Notes: generated by a model not told the origin, from the letters alone. 64,000 nt of DNA from JADKIH01 sp031427625 (GCA_031427625.1 JANPNV010000119.1:1-64000), one strand, 5' to 3'. Positions 41,447 to 50,571 are shown, counted from the first letter of the stretch. Translations and numbers: made by a program.

Positions 41447-44392
41447 TTAGGAGGGATGTTCAATACTTAGCTTTTCTTTCAGATACTGCCCGGTATAAGA
41501 TTTTTTACATTGAGCAAGTCCATCCGGTGTCCCTTCAAAAATAAGGTAACCACCTTCTTCGCCACCCTCAGGTCCCAAATCGATAACCCAATCTGCACAC
41601 TTTATGACTTCTGAATTGTGTTCAATAATCAGCAAACTGTTTCCTTGATCAATTAACATATCGAAGGCCTTTAAAAGTTTTTTGATATCATGAAAATGAA
41701 GTCCAGTGGTGGGTTCATCAAAAATAAATAATGTATGATCGTGTGCATTTCCTTTCGAGAGAAATGAGGCAAGTTTTATTCGCTGCGCTTCTCCGCCACT
41801 TAATGTACTCGATGACTGTCCAAGTCCGATGTACCCGAGACCCACATCTGCGAGTGGCTTCAATTTATTTGCAATCTTCTGATCATTGCCGGATCCCTTT
41901 AAGGATGAACCGAAAAACTCTATCGCTTCATCAACTGTCAAGGCAAGAATGTCAGCGATGTTTTTTCCTTTATACGTTACATCTAAAACTTCCTGCTTGA
42001 ATCTTTTTCCACCGCAGTTTTCACAGACGAGATGAATATCGGCCATGAATTGCATTTCGATTGTAACTTCTCCTTCGCCTTCACAAACATCGCAGCGTCC
42101 ACCTTCAACATTAAATGAAAAATGTGCAGGTTTGTATTTTCTTGATTTTGACAACGGTAATTCAGAAAACAACATTCTTACCTCATCATATGCTTTTACA
42201 TAGGTTACAGGATTTGATCTTGACGATTTCCCTATCGGATTCTGATCGACAAATTCTACTGCTGAAAGCCGGCTGTAGTCACCGCTCAGTTTGTCGAATG
42301 CTCCAGTCTGTTCTCCAAAACCGCCATGAATTTTTTTTAGAGCAGGGTAAAGCACTTTTTTTACAAGCGATGTTTTTCCGCTGCCGCTAACGCCGGTCAC
42401 AACTGTCATAACTCCCAGCGGAATTTTCACTGTAATATTTTTGAGATTGTTCTCTCTGGCACCGTCAATTTTTATTGTTCCGGATGGCGAACGTCGCCTG
42501 TATGGTAATGCAATTTGCTCGCGTCCGCTCAGGTATTTTCCGGTATAGCCGGAATTTTCCGTTAATATATTTTTATAACTACCCTGGTAAATAAGTTTGC
42601 CGCCATGTATTCCGGCATCCGGTCCGATGTCAATTAATTGATCGGATGCTTTCATAATTTCTTCGTCATGTTCAACAACAATCACGGTATTGCCTATATC
42701 ACGCAGAGACTTTAGTACAGTAATTAATCTGCTTGTATCTCTCGGATGCAGACCAATACTTGGTTCATCTAAAATATACATTGATCCAACGAGACTGCTT
42801 CCCAAAGAAGTAGCCAGGTTTATGCGCTGCGATTCTCCACCTGAAAGTGAATTCGATAATCTATTTAATGTCAGATAGCCTAAACCAACATCAGATAGAA
42901 ATTGAAGACGGTTTGAAATTTCAAGAAGAATACGACGGGCTATCTCAGCATCGCTTCCTGTTAATTTCATTCCGCCAAAAAAATTCAAGCTTTCAGATAC
43001 GGGCATGAGAACTATATCGGTAATCGATTTCCCGGTAACTTGTACGTAGTTTGCATCTGCTCTTAATCTCGTTCCGCGACAATCAGGACAGATCGTGCGA
43101 CCTCTGTAACGTGACAGCATCACACGATATTGAATTTTATACGATTGTGTTTCTACCCATTGGAAAAAAGTATTCAGTCCTTTAAAAAATGAATTGCCCG
43201 TCCATAAAAGTGCTTTCTGTTCATCGGTGAGTTCGTATACAGGACGATGAATGGGGAAATCGAACTTATATGCTTTCCTAATAAGTTCTTCATTCCATTC
43301 TTTCATTTTTTCTCCACGCCAGCTTACGATGGCACCATCATAGACAGACAGTGATTTATCGGGAATAACAAGATCTTCATCGATTCCGATTATCGATCCG
43401 AAACCTTCACATTTTTTGCAGGCACCATAGGGATTATTAAAACTGAAGAGTTGAGTGCTCGGCTCTTCGAATACAATTCCATCAAGGATAAAACGGTTTG
43501 AGAAATCAGAATGATTTTTTTCTTTATCACCATCACCTTCAATTTCTGTTGCACACTCTCCATGCCCTTCAAAAAATGCAGTCTGTACAGAATCTCCAAT
43601 CCGTGAGATGTTACTTTCATCTTCCGGCGAAACTGTGAAGCGGTCGATTACAATTTGAATAGCGGATGGTGTTTGAGAAGGCACAAATGTTTCGTCAGCA
43701 TCTGTTTTTTTTTTCTTGATGGTTTTAGCAGTTTTTTTTATCACCACACCAGATGATTCATTGAGGTTGCTAAGAATTTTTTTATTCTCAGGGAGAAATA
43801 AGTCTTCAATCTTGAATATTTTTCCGGAGAATCGGATTCTTACAAAGCCTTTTTGTATGAGTACATTTAATTCCTCTTCGATCGTTCGGCCGGGGTGGAG
43901 AAAAAGAGGAGCCAGGAGAATCACACGTGACTGTGGTGGAAACGAATGAATGTATGAAACTACATCTCCGACTGTATGACGTTTTACCATTTTTCCGGAT
44001 ACAGGGGAATATGTTTTTCCTATTCGGGCGAAAAGCAATTTCAGATAATCGTAAATTTCTGTCGACGTGCCTACTGTTGATCGTGGGTTTCTTGTATTTA
44101 CCTTTTGCTCGATAGCTACAGCAGGCGAGATGCCCAGAATGTAATCTACATCGGGCTTATCCATTCGTCCTAAAAATTGTCGAGCATAGCTGCTAAGACT
44201 TTCAACATAGCGTCTTTGTCCTTCAGCATAAAGTGTATCAAATGCAAGCGATGATTTACCTGAACCCGATAAGCCCGTTATTACTATAAACTTATTGCGA
44301 GGTAGGGCAATGTCTATATTTTTCAGATTATGTACTCTCGCGCCTTTAATAATAATGTATTCTCGCGAGTCGAGTTTTTCTACGTCTTGCAT
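41447..44392 (-). CDS. uvrA: Excinuclease ABC subunit A
   Basis: A 981-residue ATPase that finds bulky DNA damage for nucleotide excision repair. Two ABC halves: Walker A GLSGSGKSSLAFDTL and GVSGSGKTSLVKKVL; signature LSGGESQRINLATSLG and LSGGEAQRIKLASFL. Zinc-finger Cys pairs occur at GACKKCEGFGS, ICPDCRGTRLRAD, GGRCDVCEGEGEV and LVCENCGGKRF. An insertion rich in Lys (KKTAKTIKKKKTDADETF) lies within the first half. I use the ATG at 44392; a longer frame to 44464 begins in the upstream repeat array and above the promoter. Neighbour DUF3276 gene is read separately. Confidence 0.96.
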   Translation of the reverse strand: MQDVEKLDSREYIIIKGARVHNLKNIDIALPRNKFIVITGLSGSGKSSLAFDTLYAEGQRRYVESLSSYARQFLGRMDKPDVDYILGISPAVAIEQKVNTRNPRSTVGTSTEIYDYLKLLFARIGKTYSPVSGKMVKRHTVGDVVSYIHSFPPQSRVILLAPLFLHPGRTIEEELNVLIQKGFVRIRFSGKIFKIEDLFLPENKKILSNLNESSGVVIKKTAKTIKKKKTDADETFVPSQTPSAIQIVIDRFTVSPEDESNISRIGDSVQTAFFEGHGECATEIEGDGDKEKNHSDFSNRFILDGIVFEEPSTQLFSFNNPYGACKKCEGFGSIIGIDEDLVIPDKSLSVYDGAIVSWRGEKMKEWNEELIRKAYKFDFPIHRPVYELTDEQKALLWTGNSFFKGLNTFFQWVETQSYKIQYRVMLSRYRGRTICPDCRGTRLRADANYVQVTGKSITDIVLMPVSESLNFFGGMKLTGSDAEIARRILLEISNRLQFLSDVGLGYLTLNRLSNSLSGGESQRINLATSLGSSLVGSMYILDEPSIGLHPRDTSRLITVLKSLRDIGNTVIVVEHDEEIMKASDQLIDIGPDAGIHGGKLIYQGSYKNILTENSGYTGKYLSGREQIALPYRRRSPSGTIKIDGARENNLKNITVKIPLGVMTVVTGVSGSGKTSLVKKVLYPALKKIHGGFGEQTGAFDKLSGDYSRLSAVEFVDQNPIGKSSRSNPVTYVKAYDEVRMLFSELPLSKSRKYKPAHFSFNVEGGRCDVCEGEGEVTIEMQFMADIHLVCENCGGKRFKQEVLDVTYKGKNIADILALTVDEAIEFFGSSLKGSGNDQKIANKLKPLADVGLGYIGLGQSSSTLSGGEAQRIKLASFLSKGNAHDHTLFIFDEPTTGLHFHDIKKLLKAFDMLIDQGNSLLIIEHNSEVIKCADWVIDLGPEGGEEGGYLIFEGTPDGLAQCKKSYTGQYLKEKLSIEHPS

Positions 44393-44410
44393 ATGTATTT
44401 GGTGAATTGG

Positions 44411-44443
44411 CAAAAGTACTAATAAGGAAGAATAAAGAGTCAA
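44411..44443 (-). promoter_or_regulatory. Predicted uvrA promoter, -33 supplied by the heptamer array
   Basis: TACTTTTG (44411-44418 minus strand) is an exact -7 box 19 bp before the ATG. The nearest TTG upstream (44441-44443) is the first full-size unit of the repeat array, at a spacing of 22 bp. Confidence 0.5.
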
Positions 44444-44580
44444 GAACCAAGAACCAAGAGCCAAGAACCAAGAGCCAAGAAGAAAGAACCAAGAACCAAG
44501 AGCAAAGAACCAAGAGCCAAGAAGAAAGAACTAAGAGTAAAGAATCAAGAGCAAAGAATCAAGAACCAAGAATCAAGAAA
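44427..44580. repeat. Heptamer tandem array (CAAGAAC / CAAGAGC units)
   Basis: Twenty-two consecutive 7-bp units, 154 bp, of the form (C/A)AAGA(A/G)(C/T/G): CAAGAAC, CAAGAGC, AAAGAAC, CAAGAAT and similar. The units repeat in no fixed order. They keep no reading frame with a seven-base period, so the array is non-coding. Such AAGAACC-type arrays are a known intergenic feature of Bacteroidota genomes. Confidence 0.92.
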
Positions 44581-44905
44581 AAAATAAGGATCAGTTTACA
44601 TATCATGTTGAATTATTAGAAATCAAGAGATTGTAGGAGGTTTAATTATTAAAATATGATAACCGCAGAAACAGAAATTGGAAGTCAGGTGGTAATAAAT
44701 GCTGGGCTGTGGCTCAATATGTCAGAAAAATGTAAGTATTTGATCGATAATGCCTGTGATTATCAAAACAAAATTTGGAATATCATGTTTCAATATATAT
44801 ATTTGATCTTCCATTAACAATCCAACCATTTTATAAATAATAAGGAGGCCAGGCATAGCATAAATCTACTTTAATATTTACTCTCACAATTAAAGCAGAA
44901 CAACT

Positions 44906-45493
44906 ATGTCTCAATTTCAAATAATGGATGATAAGGACCTTGTGTGTCTTTATCAAAATGGGAATCAATCAGCAATTTCCGAATTAGTAAACCGCTACAA
45001 GCAGCGAATTCATTCCACCATCTTTTTCTTAGTAAGAAACCAGGAATTGGCCGAAGACCTATTTCAGGAGACTTTTATTAAGATAATTACCAGCCTGCGC
45101 AAAAAGCATTATAATGAGCAGGGAAAATTTCTTCCATGGGCGCTTCGTATAGCTCATAATCTGGTAATTGATCATTTCAGGAAAGAAAAACTTATGCCTA
45201 TGCAGCACGATTCTGAAGAATACAGCGTATTCGATAGAATGGCAGGCAATGGGAGAAATGCAGTTGACCAGATGATTTATGACGAGAAAATTGCATCCGT
45301 CAGGGGCTTGCTTGATAAACTTCCCTTTGAACAGCGTGAAGTTGTTATATTAAGACATTATGCAGGGTTATCATTTAAAGAAATATCTAAAATGCTGGAT
45401 ATTAACATAAATACAGCTCTTGGACGTATGCATTATGCCATTTTGAAGATGAGAGAAATGGTAGAAACAAGCAATTTGAAATTAAAAGATTAA
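44906..45493 (+). CDS. ECF RNA polymerase sigma factor
   Basis: A 195-residue group 4 sigma-70. Region 2 (about 20-90): LVNRYKQRIHSTIFFLVRNQELAEDLFQETFIKII and FLPWALRIAHNLVIDHFRKE (-10 recognition). Region 4 (about 125-185): DEKIASVRGLLDKLPFEQREVVILRHYAGLSFKEISKMLDININTALGRMHYAILKMR with its helix-turn-helix. There is no region 3 and no N-terminal extension. It is followed 66 bp later by a 69-residue protein in the same direction, then a terminator, so the two form a small operon. Regulon and signal unknown. Confidence 0.93.
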   Translation: MSQFQIMDDKDLVCLYQNGNQSAISELVNRYKQRIHSTIFFLVRNQELAEDLFQETFIKIITSLRKKHYNEQGKFLPWALRIAHNLVIDHFRKEKLMPMQHDSEEYSVFDRMAGNGRNAVDQMIYDEKIASVRGLLDKLPFEQREVVILRHYAGLSFKEISKMLDININTALGRMHYAILKMREMVETSNLKLKD

Positions 45494-45559
45494 AAAAAGT
45501 TAGTGTGATTTAAATAAAGATCTGTCGCCTGCGTTTTGAATCTATAAATAAAAAAATGC

Positions 45560-45769
45560 ATGATGCAAAAATCTACACTCACTGATCTGTTATCATACGC
45601 TTACAACGAAACCGGACTTTGCGAAGGAGATCGCATACAACGTTCTATAGATGGAGACCCGGTTTTGAAAAGTGAATACAATGAGATTGTTGATCTCATT
45701 CAGATTCTTGACAAGGGGCAACCAGAAATATCCCCGGAATCAATTAAAAAAATCCTTCTGTTCTGCTAA
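45560..45769 (+). CDS. Small partner protein of the ECF sigma factor (possible anti-sigma)
   Basis: 69 residues, no TM helix or zinc motif seen. TDLLSYAYNETGLCEGDRIQRSID and LKSEYNEIVDLIQIL form probable helices, and the end SPESIKKILLFC is short and conserved-looking. The pattern (short LLxYxYxET start, Asp-rich middle, P-S-x-x-x-x-x-IL end) recalls a group of small cytoplasmic proteins encoded beside ECF sigma factors in Bacteroidota. A regulatory role is inferred from position only. It shares a transcript with the sigma gene and ends at a strong terminator. Confidence 0.7.
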   Translation: MMQKSTLTDLLSYAYNETGLCEGDRIQRSIDGDPVLKSEYNEIVDLIQILDKGQPEISPESIKKILLFC

Positions 45770-45783
45770 GTAATTGGAGGAAA

Positions 45784-45816
45784 AAAGACCGCCGTTCATC
45801 AGAAGGGCGGTCTTTT
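45784..45816 (+). terminator. Rho-independent terminator of the sigma operon
   Basis: 10-bp stem AAAGACCGCC / GGCGGTCTTT with a 12-nt loop and a following T run. Confidence 0.9.
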
Positions 45817-45971
45817 GATTTCTCTCTAACCTTTAATCATTATTAAACCATAGGCAAAAATTTTGTTTATGGGGTTAATTTACTTTTGCAACAACGCAGA
45901 ATCAATATTATTCAGCTATACTATTTTAGAATCATGCCAACGATTGATCCTGCATGGTAAAAACACATCAG

Positions 45972-45979
45972 TATATTTG
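45972..45979 (+). promoter_or_regulatory. Predicted -7 box before nth
   Basis: TATATTTG, an exact match, lies 4 bp before the nth ATG, so the transcript would be almost leaderless. A second exact box TACTTTTG at 45881-45888, with TTTG 15 bp before it, is the alternative. Neither has ideal spacing. Confidence 0.35.
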
Positions 45980-45983
45980 TTGA

Positions 45984-46631
45984 ATGACAAAAAAGGAGCG
46001 ATTCGAAAGTGTTATTCATTATTTTGAAGTTTCGCGTCCTGTCGCCGAAACTGAACTAGAATATACCAACCCCTATGAACTTCTTGTTGCCGTAATATTA
46101 TCAGCTCAGTGCACCGATAAGCGGGTTAATTTGTCAACTCCCGAATTTTTCAGAGCATTTCCAACGCCTATTGAGTTAGCCGCTTCCACAGCAGAAAAAG
46201 TTTTTCCCTTTATCAAAAGCATAAGCTATCCGAATAATAAAGCCAAGCATCTTGTCGGAATGGCGAAAATGCTTGTCAATGAATTTGGTGGCGAAATTCC
46301 ACCTGATGTTGATGACCTTCAGAGAATGCCCGGTGTAGGAAGAAAAACGGCTAATGTTATTGCCTCCGTCGTATACAGCCAGCCAAAACTGGCAGTCGAT
46401 ACGCATGTTTTCAGAGTTACGGCAAGACTTGGATTAACTACTAACGCGAAAAATCCAGTGCAGACAGAAAATCAATTGATGAAATATTTGCCTGAAGATA
46501 AAGTAGCAATCTTTCATCATTGGATTATACTGCATGGCCGATATGTTTGTACAGCCAGGAATCCAAAATGTCCGGAATGCGGATTAATGGAATGGTGTAA
46601 ATATTTCAAGACAAAAAAAGCGAAGGCTTAA
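45984..46631 (+). CDS. nth: Endonuclease III (DNA glycosylase / AP lyase)
   Basis: A 215-residue base-excision repair enzyme for oxidised pyrimidines. The helix-hairpin-helix is LQRMPGVGRKTANVIASVV with the catalytic Lys121; the catalytic Asp139 lies in LAVDTHVFRVTARLGL. The C-terminal 4Fe-4S cluster is Cys189-x6-Cys196-x2-Cys199-x5-Cys205. All key residues are present, and length is normal. It is a single gene, convergent with the SDR gene 17 bp beyond its stop. Confidence 0.97.
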   Translation: MTKKERFESVIHYFEVSRPVAETELEYTNPYELLVAVILSAQCTDKRVNLSTPEFFRAFPTPIELAASTAEKVFPFIKSISYPNNKAKHLVGMAKMLVNEFGGEIPPDVDDLQRMPGVGRKTANVIASVVYSQPKLAVDTHVFRVTARLGLTTNAKNPVQTENQLMKYLPEDKVAIFHHWIILHGRYVCTARNPKCPECGLMEWCKYFKTKKAKA

Positions 46632-46648
46632 AACTTGTACTAGAAATT

Positions 46649-47428
46649 TTATTTTTCGTAGATACCAGCAGCAATTTTTTCCGTCATCGATTTCGGGACG
46701 AATGGAATCATTGCTACAGAAAGTTTGTTAATCCAACCCGGTATTGCTTCATTCTTTTTTGCGAACATACTTTTGACTGCAAATTTTCCAACAGTAGAAG
46801 CCTTCATCATTACCTTATCAGCTTTTTTTCTAATGTGTGGAGAATCCATTCCCGCAGCTTTCATGAAATTTGTTTCAGTCGTTCCCGGACTAACACAGGT
46901 AACAGATACATTGGTTTCGCTTAGTTCATAACGAAGCGCTCTTGAGAATTGTATCATGAATGTTTTGCAAGCCGAATAAACGGCAAGTTTAGGCACTGCC
47001 TGGTAAGCAGTAGTGCTTGCAATATTCAGTATGTAGGATTGATTACTCTTTTTTAGAAAAGGAAGAAGTTTATAGGTGAGATTGACCGGAAGAAATACAT
47101 TAATATTTATCAATGCATTAATATCATTAATGCTTAGTTCGTCGAACCTTCCCCACAACCCATAACCGGCATTGTTTACAAGGATTGAAAGTTCATCAGC
47201 ATTTTCACTAACAAATGATGCAGTGTTTTCAATTCCTTCAGATGTAGTAAGATCGGCGGGCAACGATTTGCAGATTATGCCATATTTGGCTGACAGTTCC
47301 AAGCATAATTCAGAAAGAAGGTCTTTACTCCTTGCAACGAGAATCAGATTGTATTTTCTTCGTGCTAATTCGATGGCGATTTCTTTTCCAATTCCCTTAC
47401 TGGCACCGGTGATTACTGCATAGCTCAT
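46649..47428 (-). CDS. Short-chain dehydrogenase/reductase
   Basis: A 259-residue classical SDR. NAD(P) motif TGASKGIGKEIA (about 7-18), NNAG at 85-88, catalytic Ser138 (IASTT), Tyr151 and Lys155 (AVYSACK). The C-terminal part (VSVTCVSPGTTETNFMKAAGM) fits the common SDR fold. The Arg-rich N-terminal loop (ARSKD) suggests NADP. Substrate unknown. It lies 66 bp after the PhyH-type oxygenase gene, with a terminator between, so they may be separate transcripts. Confidence 0.9.
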   Translation of the reverse strand: MSYAVITGASKGIGKEIAIELARRKYNLILVARSKDLLSELCLELSAKYGIICKSLPADLTTSEGIENTASFVSENADELSILVNNAGYGLWGRFDELSINDINALININVFLPVNLTYKLLPFLKKSNQSYILNIASTTAYQAVPKLAVYSACKTFMIQFSRALRYELSETNVSVTCVSPGTTETNFMKAAGMDSPHIRKKADKVMMKASTVGKFAVKSMFAKKNEAIPGWINKLSVAMIPFVPKSMTEKIAAGIYEK

Positions 47429-47439
47429 GATATAGTATT

Positions 47440-47475
47440 AAAAAAAAATGGAACCAGAGAAACTGATTCCATTTT
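47440..47475 (-). terminator. Rho-independent terminator after the PhyH-type gene
   Basis: On the minus strand AATGGAATCAG / CTGGTTCCATT (11-bp stem with one wobble) and a T run of nine follow the oxygenase stop. It lies ahead of the SDR start. Confidence 0.8.
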
Positions 47476-47493
47476 CATATTTCTTTAATAAAA

Positions 47494-48303
47494 TTATTTT
47501 ACAAGTTTCTGGAAATGGTGGTAGAGTGGAGTTGTGCTGTCTTCAGATTTCGGCATATATTTTCCAAGAATAACCGGAATATACATGACTCTTCTTCTGC
47601 TTGCTGCACCTGTAAGGGGTGACATAGCTACGCGATGCCAAATACGGCCATCATGTATAACAAGGTCGCCAGCTTTTGCATCAACCAACATTTCGTTTTT
47701 GTCTTCTTCATTGTTCATGAAGTATGCCTTCTTGAAAAGCATGCTGAAGATATTCTGCTTATGCGTACCGGGAATAATACGCAATCCACCTTTGTCAGAA
47801 GAACTGTCATCGAGGTATAAACCAACGTTCAACATTGGCATAACTTTCTTTCCATAGAAGATGTCGCGCATACTATCCGTATGCCAGCCCATTTGCCTGA
47901 AATTGCTGTTCGATGTGTTGACATAATGATTTACAATTACGCCATCTTTTTCATTTTCGGCAATCCGTGCACCCTGAGGCAATAATACCTTTAAAGCCTG
48001 AAGCTTTGTGCTGGTAACAAAACGGTGAACAACTTCGCTGTATTGAGAAGTGAAAGGAAAACGGTGAACAATTTCTTTCCCGTTCTCATCATGCCCAAAC
48101 TTAATAGGCACGCCGTTAATCTTTTTGATTCCCTTAGTGATCCACTTTTGCTGAAGTTCCTCGGTAGATGAGATTATCTGACCTATTTCTTCAAGTGGGA
48201 CTGCGCCTCGGAAATGGATAAATCCATTCTTTTCAAAAAAATTAACTTGTTCATCGGTGAGCGTGTCGCCGAGTGTAAATTTTGGATATTGAGTATTACT
48301 CAT
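47494..48303 (-). CDS. Phytanoyl-CoA dioxygenase (PhyH) family protein
   Basis: A 269-residue Fe(II)/2-oxoglutarate-dependent oxygenase. The double-stranded beta-helix has H141-x-D143 (GWHTDSMRD) and H223 (IWHRVAMSPLTG), the facial triad, with the 2-oxoglutarate Arg in SRRR (about 236-238). The N-terminal FFEKNGFIHFRGAV is the PhyH opening motif. It would hydroxylate or halogenate a small molecule; substrate unknown. It has a strong promoter and its own terminator, so is transcribed by itself. Confidence 0.9.
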   Translation of the reverse strand: MSNTQYPKFTLGDTLTDEQVNFFEKNGFIHFRGAVPLEEIGQIISSTEELQQKWITKGIKKINGVPIKFGHDENGKEIVHRFPFTSQYSEVVHRFVTSTKLQALKVLLPQGARIAENEKDGVIVNHYVNTSNSNFRQMGWHTDSMRDIFYGKKVMPMLNVGLYLDDSSSDKGGLRIIPGTHKQNIFSMLFKKAYFMNNEEDKNEMLVDAKAGDLVIHDGRIWHRVAMSPLTGAASRRRVMYIPVILGKYMPKSEDSTTPLYHHFQKLVK

Positions 48304-48402
48304 TTATTCAGTTTTTATGATAGAGCCACATCCTTGAAAATCAAATCAATGTGTTAATCACATACAAACATGATTGTTTTTTATCAAATTTTGATTGGTG
48401 CA

Positions 48403-48432
48403 CAAATATATAAGAATCTTTTTACTTCCAAA
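48403..48432 (-). promoter_or_regulatory. Predicted promoter of the PhyH-type gene
   Basis: Minus-strand TTTG (48429-48432), 18 bp, then TATATTTG (48403-48410). This is the best consensus -33/-7 pair in the window. Leader is about 94 nt to the ATG at 48303. Confidence 0.65.
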
Positions 48433-48510
48433 TAGGGTATTGTTATTACCTTAAAATGATTTTTAAACAAACTTTTCGTGAATAATGCACTGTTTTTCGT
48501 CATTCTAAAA

Positions 48511-49842
48511 TTAAGATCGTGATATAGGGAACAGAAGAATGAATGTTGTGCCAATGTTCTTTTCGCTTTCGGTCTGAATTTCAATTTTATGGAATTCTGC
48601 AATCGTTTTTACGATGGGTAAGCCAAGCCCATAGCTCATTTCATCAGATGGGCGGAATCTTTTAAACCGGTCGAAAATGAATGGAATCTGGTCGCTTGCA
48701 ATCCCTGTTCCTGTATCTCTGATTCGTAAAATAAAATTCTTTTCTGTCTTTTCTCCGGTAATAAAAATCTTCCCGTTATTAACATTGTACTTGATAGCAT
48801 TAGATAATATGTTAAAAAGAAGAGTGTGGATGAGCGGTTTATTACATGTAGTAAAGATAAAACTTCCTTTCCACTCATTTACAACAGTAATTCCTTTCGA
48901 ATCAAACCATTCATCTAATTCTTCCAATACTTCAGCCAAAAGTTGCTCAATAGCTGCGCTTTCATTCCTGACGTATTGCTCATTCTCAATTTTACTGATA
49001 TATAACAACGATTTCACAACCTTGGTAAGACGAGCCAGTGTCTTTTGTGATTCAACCATTTTGTCGACTACTTCATGCGAAAGTGAAGGGTCACTTATCA
49101 TGTTTTCAATCCTGTTTCGCAAAATTGAAACAGGGGTAAGAAGTTCGTGAGATACATTCATGATAAACTCCCTTTCCATTTCGAATGTCTCCTTAATTTG
49201 TTGCATCATTTCATTGATGCTCTTATCTAGTTGCGCGAATTCGTAGGTATTCGTCGAGATTTTTTTAGGATTGAATGTGGATGGATGTCGTGCATCTTTT
49301 AGCTTCTCATTCACGATTTTATTAAACGGCCTTAAGAGGAATCGGGCAAAGCTTAGATCCAGAAAAATAGAGAGCAGGACAACGGCAACGAGCATCCAGA
49401 GTGTAAATCGTCGTATGGTAAGGTTAAGCTGATCAACGGCACTTAGTCCTTCTCCGATTGCAACTTTATACAACTGATTATCGAAAATAAATGCACGCGA
49501 CAAGACTCTGTGTCTTACCTTTTCATTTTCTATCAGTCGCTCGGAGTTTTCAATATGAACTTTGCCAAAATCAACAGGCAGTCTTGGAAGAGGGGTAATG
49601 GATAAAAATTCTTCCTTGAAAATATTATAACTATCAAAGCTGCATTCTTCGTCAAGGGCAATTTCATTGAGCCCTCCCTTTTCAACAATTCGTATTGTTT
49701 TGTCGAGACGGGCCAATAGTCTCTTGTCGATGTGATTGTAAACAACCTTTTCAATAAGCAATGGCAATAACGCTCCTATGGCAAGAATGATAATTGCCTT
49801 AGAAATAGCATTATAAAGAACTAATTTGACCTGGAGCTTCAA
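48511..49842 (-). CDS. Sensor histidine kinase (two-component)
   Basis: 443 residues, starting at TTG. Two TM helices (about 13-32 and 146-165) enclose a 110-residue periplasmic sensor region. The kinase core: H-box NVSHELLTPVSILRNRI with phospho-acceptor His232, N-box HTLLFNILSNAIKYNVNNG, G1 RDTGTGIASDQIPFIFDRFKRF, G2 YGLGLPIVKTIAEFH. It pairs with the response regulator encoded 51 bp upstream in the same direction. Ligand unknown; no HAMP domain is clear. Assignment is firm. Confidence 0.93.
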   Translation of the reverse strand: MKLQVKLVLYNAISKAIIILAIGALLPLLIEKVVYNHIDKRLLARLDKTIRIVEKGGLNEIALDEECSFDSYNIFKEEFLSITPLPRLPVDFGKVHIENSERLIENEKVRHRVLSRAFIFDNQLYKVAIGEGLSAVDQLNLTIRRFTLWMLVAVVLLSIFLDLSFARFLLRPFNKIVNEKLKDARHPSTFNPKKISTNTYEFAQLDKSINEMMQQIKETFEMEREFIMNVSHELLTPVSILRNRIENMISDPSLSHEVVDKMVESQKTLARLTKVVKSLLYISKIENEQYVRNESAAIEQLLAEVLEELDEWFDSKGITVVNEWKGSFIFTTCNKPLIHTLLFNILSNAIKYNVNNGKIFITGEKTEKNFILRIRDTGTGIASDQIPFIFDRFKRFRPSDEMSYGLGLPIVKTIAEFHKIEIQTESEKNIGTTFILLFPISRS

Positions 49843-49893
49843 TAAAGAAATTTTCCTGTAAAAGTCCTGTTAACTGATGATAGGATGATGAAA

Positions 49894-50571
49894 TTAAGAC
49901 ATGTTTAGTCTATATCCAATGCCACGTACCGTTTCAATAAAATCTGAATTACCAAAAGCCGCCAGTTTCTTCCGAAGGTTTTTCATATGTACATCAATAT
50001 AATTCGATTCGTAATCTTCCTCAAGAACATCTCCCCAAATGTGTTCGGTTAGTTGCACTCTGGTAATTACCCTGTTTTTATGCAATGCCATATAGTGGAG
50101 GATGTCGAATTCCTTTTTCGTTAAATTAATTGCATTCTTTTCGAAGTATACTGTACGGTTCTGGATATCCATGAGGAAATCATGTATCTGTATTGTATTG
50201 TTTTTCAAACCATGTTTTCGCCTGAGAATAGCTTGCATTCTTGCCTGCAATTCAAGTAGTGAAAAGGGTTTTGCCAAATAATCATCAGCACCCAGATCTA
50301 GTCCGGTTATCCTGTCATCTATTGTTCCACGCGCAGTAAGAATAATAAATGCAGCATCTTTCCCCAATTCTTTTGCTTCCTTGAGTAATTGAAAGCCATT
50401 GTATTCAGGTAAGCCAATATCTAATAATACAAAATCGTAAGAGTTGACAAATATTTTTTCTGATGCACTCTTACCGGTAAAAGCAACGTCACAGTGATAT
50501 CCCTGTTTAGTCAGGAAAATCTCTACTTCGTGAGAAAGTTGTCTTTCGTCTTCAACAATTAGAACATTCAT
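49894..50571 (-). CDS. OmpR-family response regulator
   Basis: A 225-residue transcription factor. Receiver (about 1-115) with acidic pocket VEDERQ, phospho-acceptor Asp51 (FVLLDIGLPEYNG), Thr79 (IILTARG) and Lys101 (ADDYLAKPF). Winged-helix effector (about 125-223) with LTKKEFDILHYMALHKNRVITRVQLTEHIWG and MKNLRKKLAAFG, ending FIETVRGIGYRLNMS. Its partner histidine kinase follows 51 bp later. No nearby obvious target operator. Confidence 0.95.
   Translation of the reverse strand: MNVLIVEDERQLSHEVEIFLTKQGYHCDVAFTGKSASEKIFVNSYDFVLLDIGLPEYNGFQLLKEAKELGKDAAFIILTARGTIDDRITGLDLGADDYLAKPFSLLELQARMQAILRRKHGLKNNTIQIHDFLMDIQNRTVYFEKNAINLTKKEFDILHYMALHKNRVITRVQLTEHIWGDVLEEDYESNYIDVHMKNLRKKLAAFGNSDFIETVRGIGYRLNMS

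Larger units (their letters stand above)
44393..44905. other. Intergenic region between uvrA and the ECF sigma gene
   Basis: 513 bp. It holds the uvrA promoter (44411-44418), the heptamer array (44427-44580) and then AT-rich sequence. A 53-codon frame at 44656-44817 has no Shine-Dalgarno at useful distance or other support, and I do not call it. The sigma-gene promoter should lie in the last 60 bp, but no exact -7 box is seen there. Confidence 0.6.

Noticed and set aside
44393..44464. Longer UvrA N-terminus starting at 44464
   Set aside because: The extra residues come from the repeat array and lie above the predicted promoter. The family start fits the ATG at 44392.
44407..44619. 70-codon reading frame across the heptamer array
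   Set aside because: The seven-base unit cannot keep a frame of amino acids under selection, and every frame gives Lys/Glu/Arg-rich low complexity. It is a product of the repeat.
44656..44817. 53-codon ORF before the ECF sigma gene
   Set aside because: AGGAGG lies 15 nt from the ATG, too far, and the translation has no familiar features. No downstream support.
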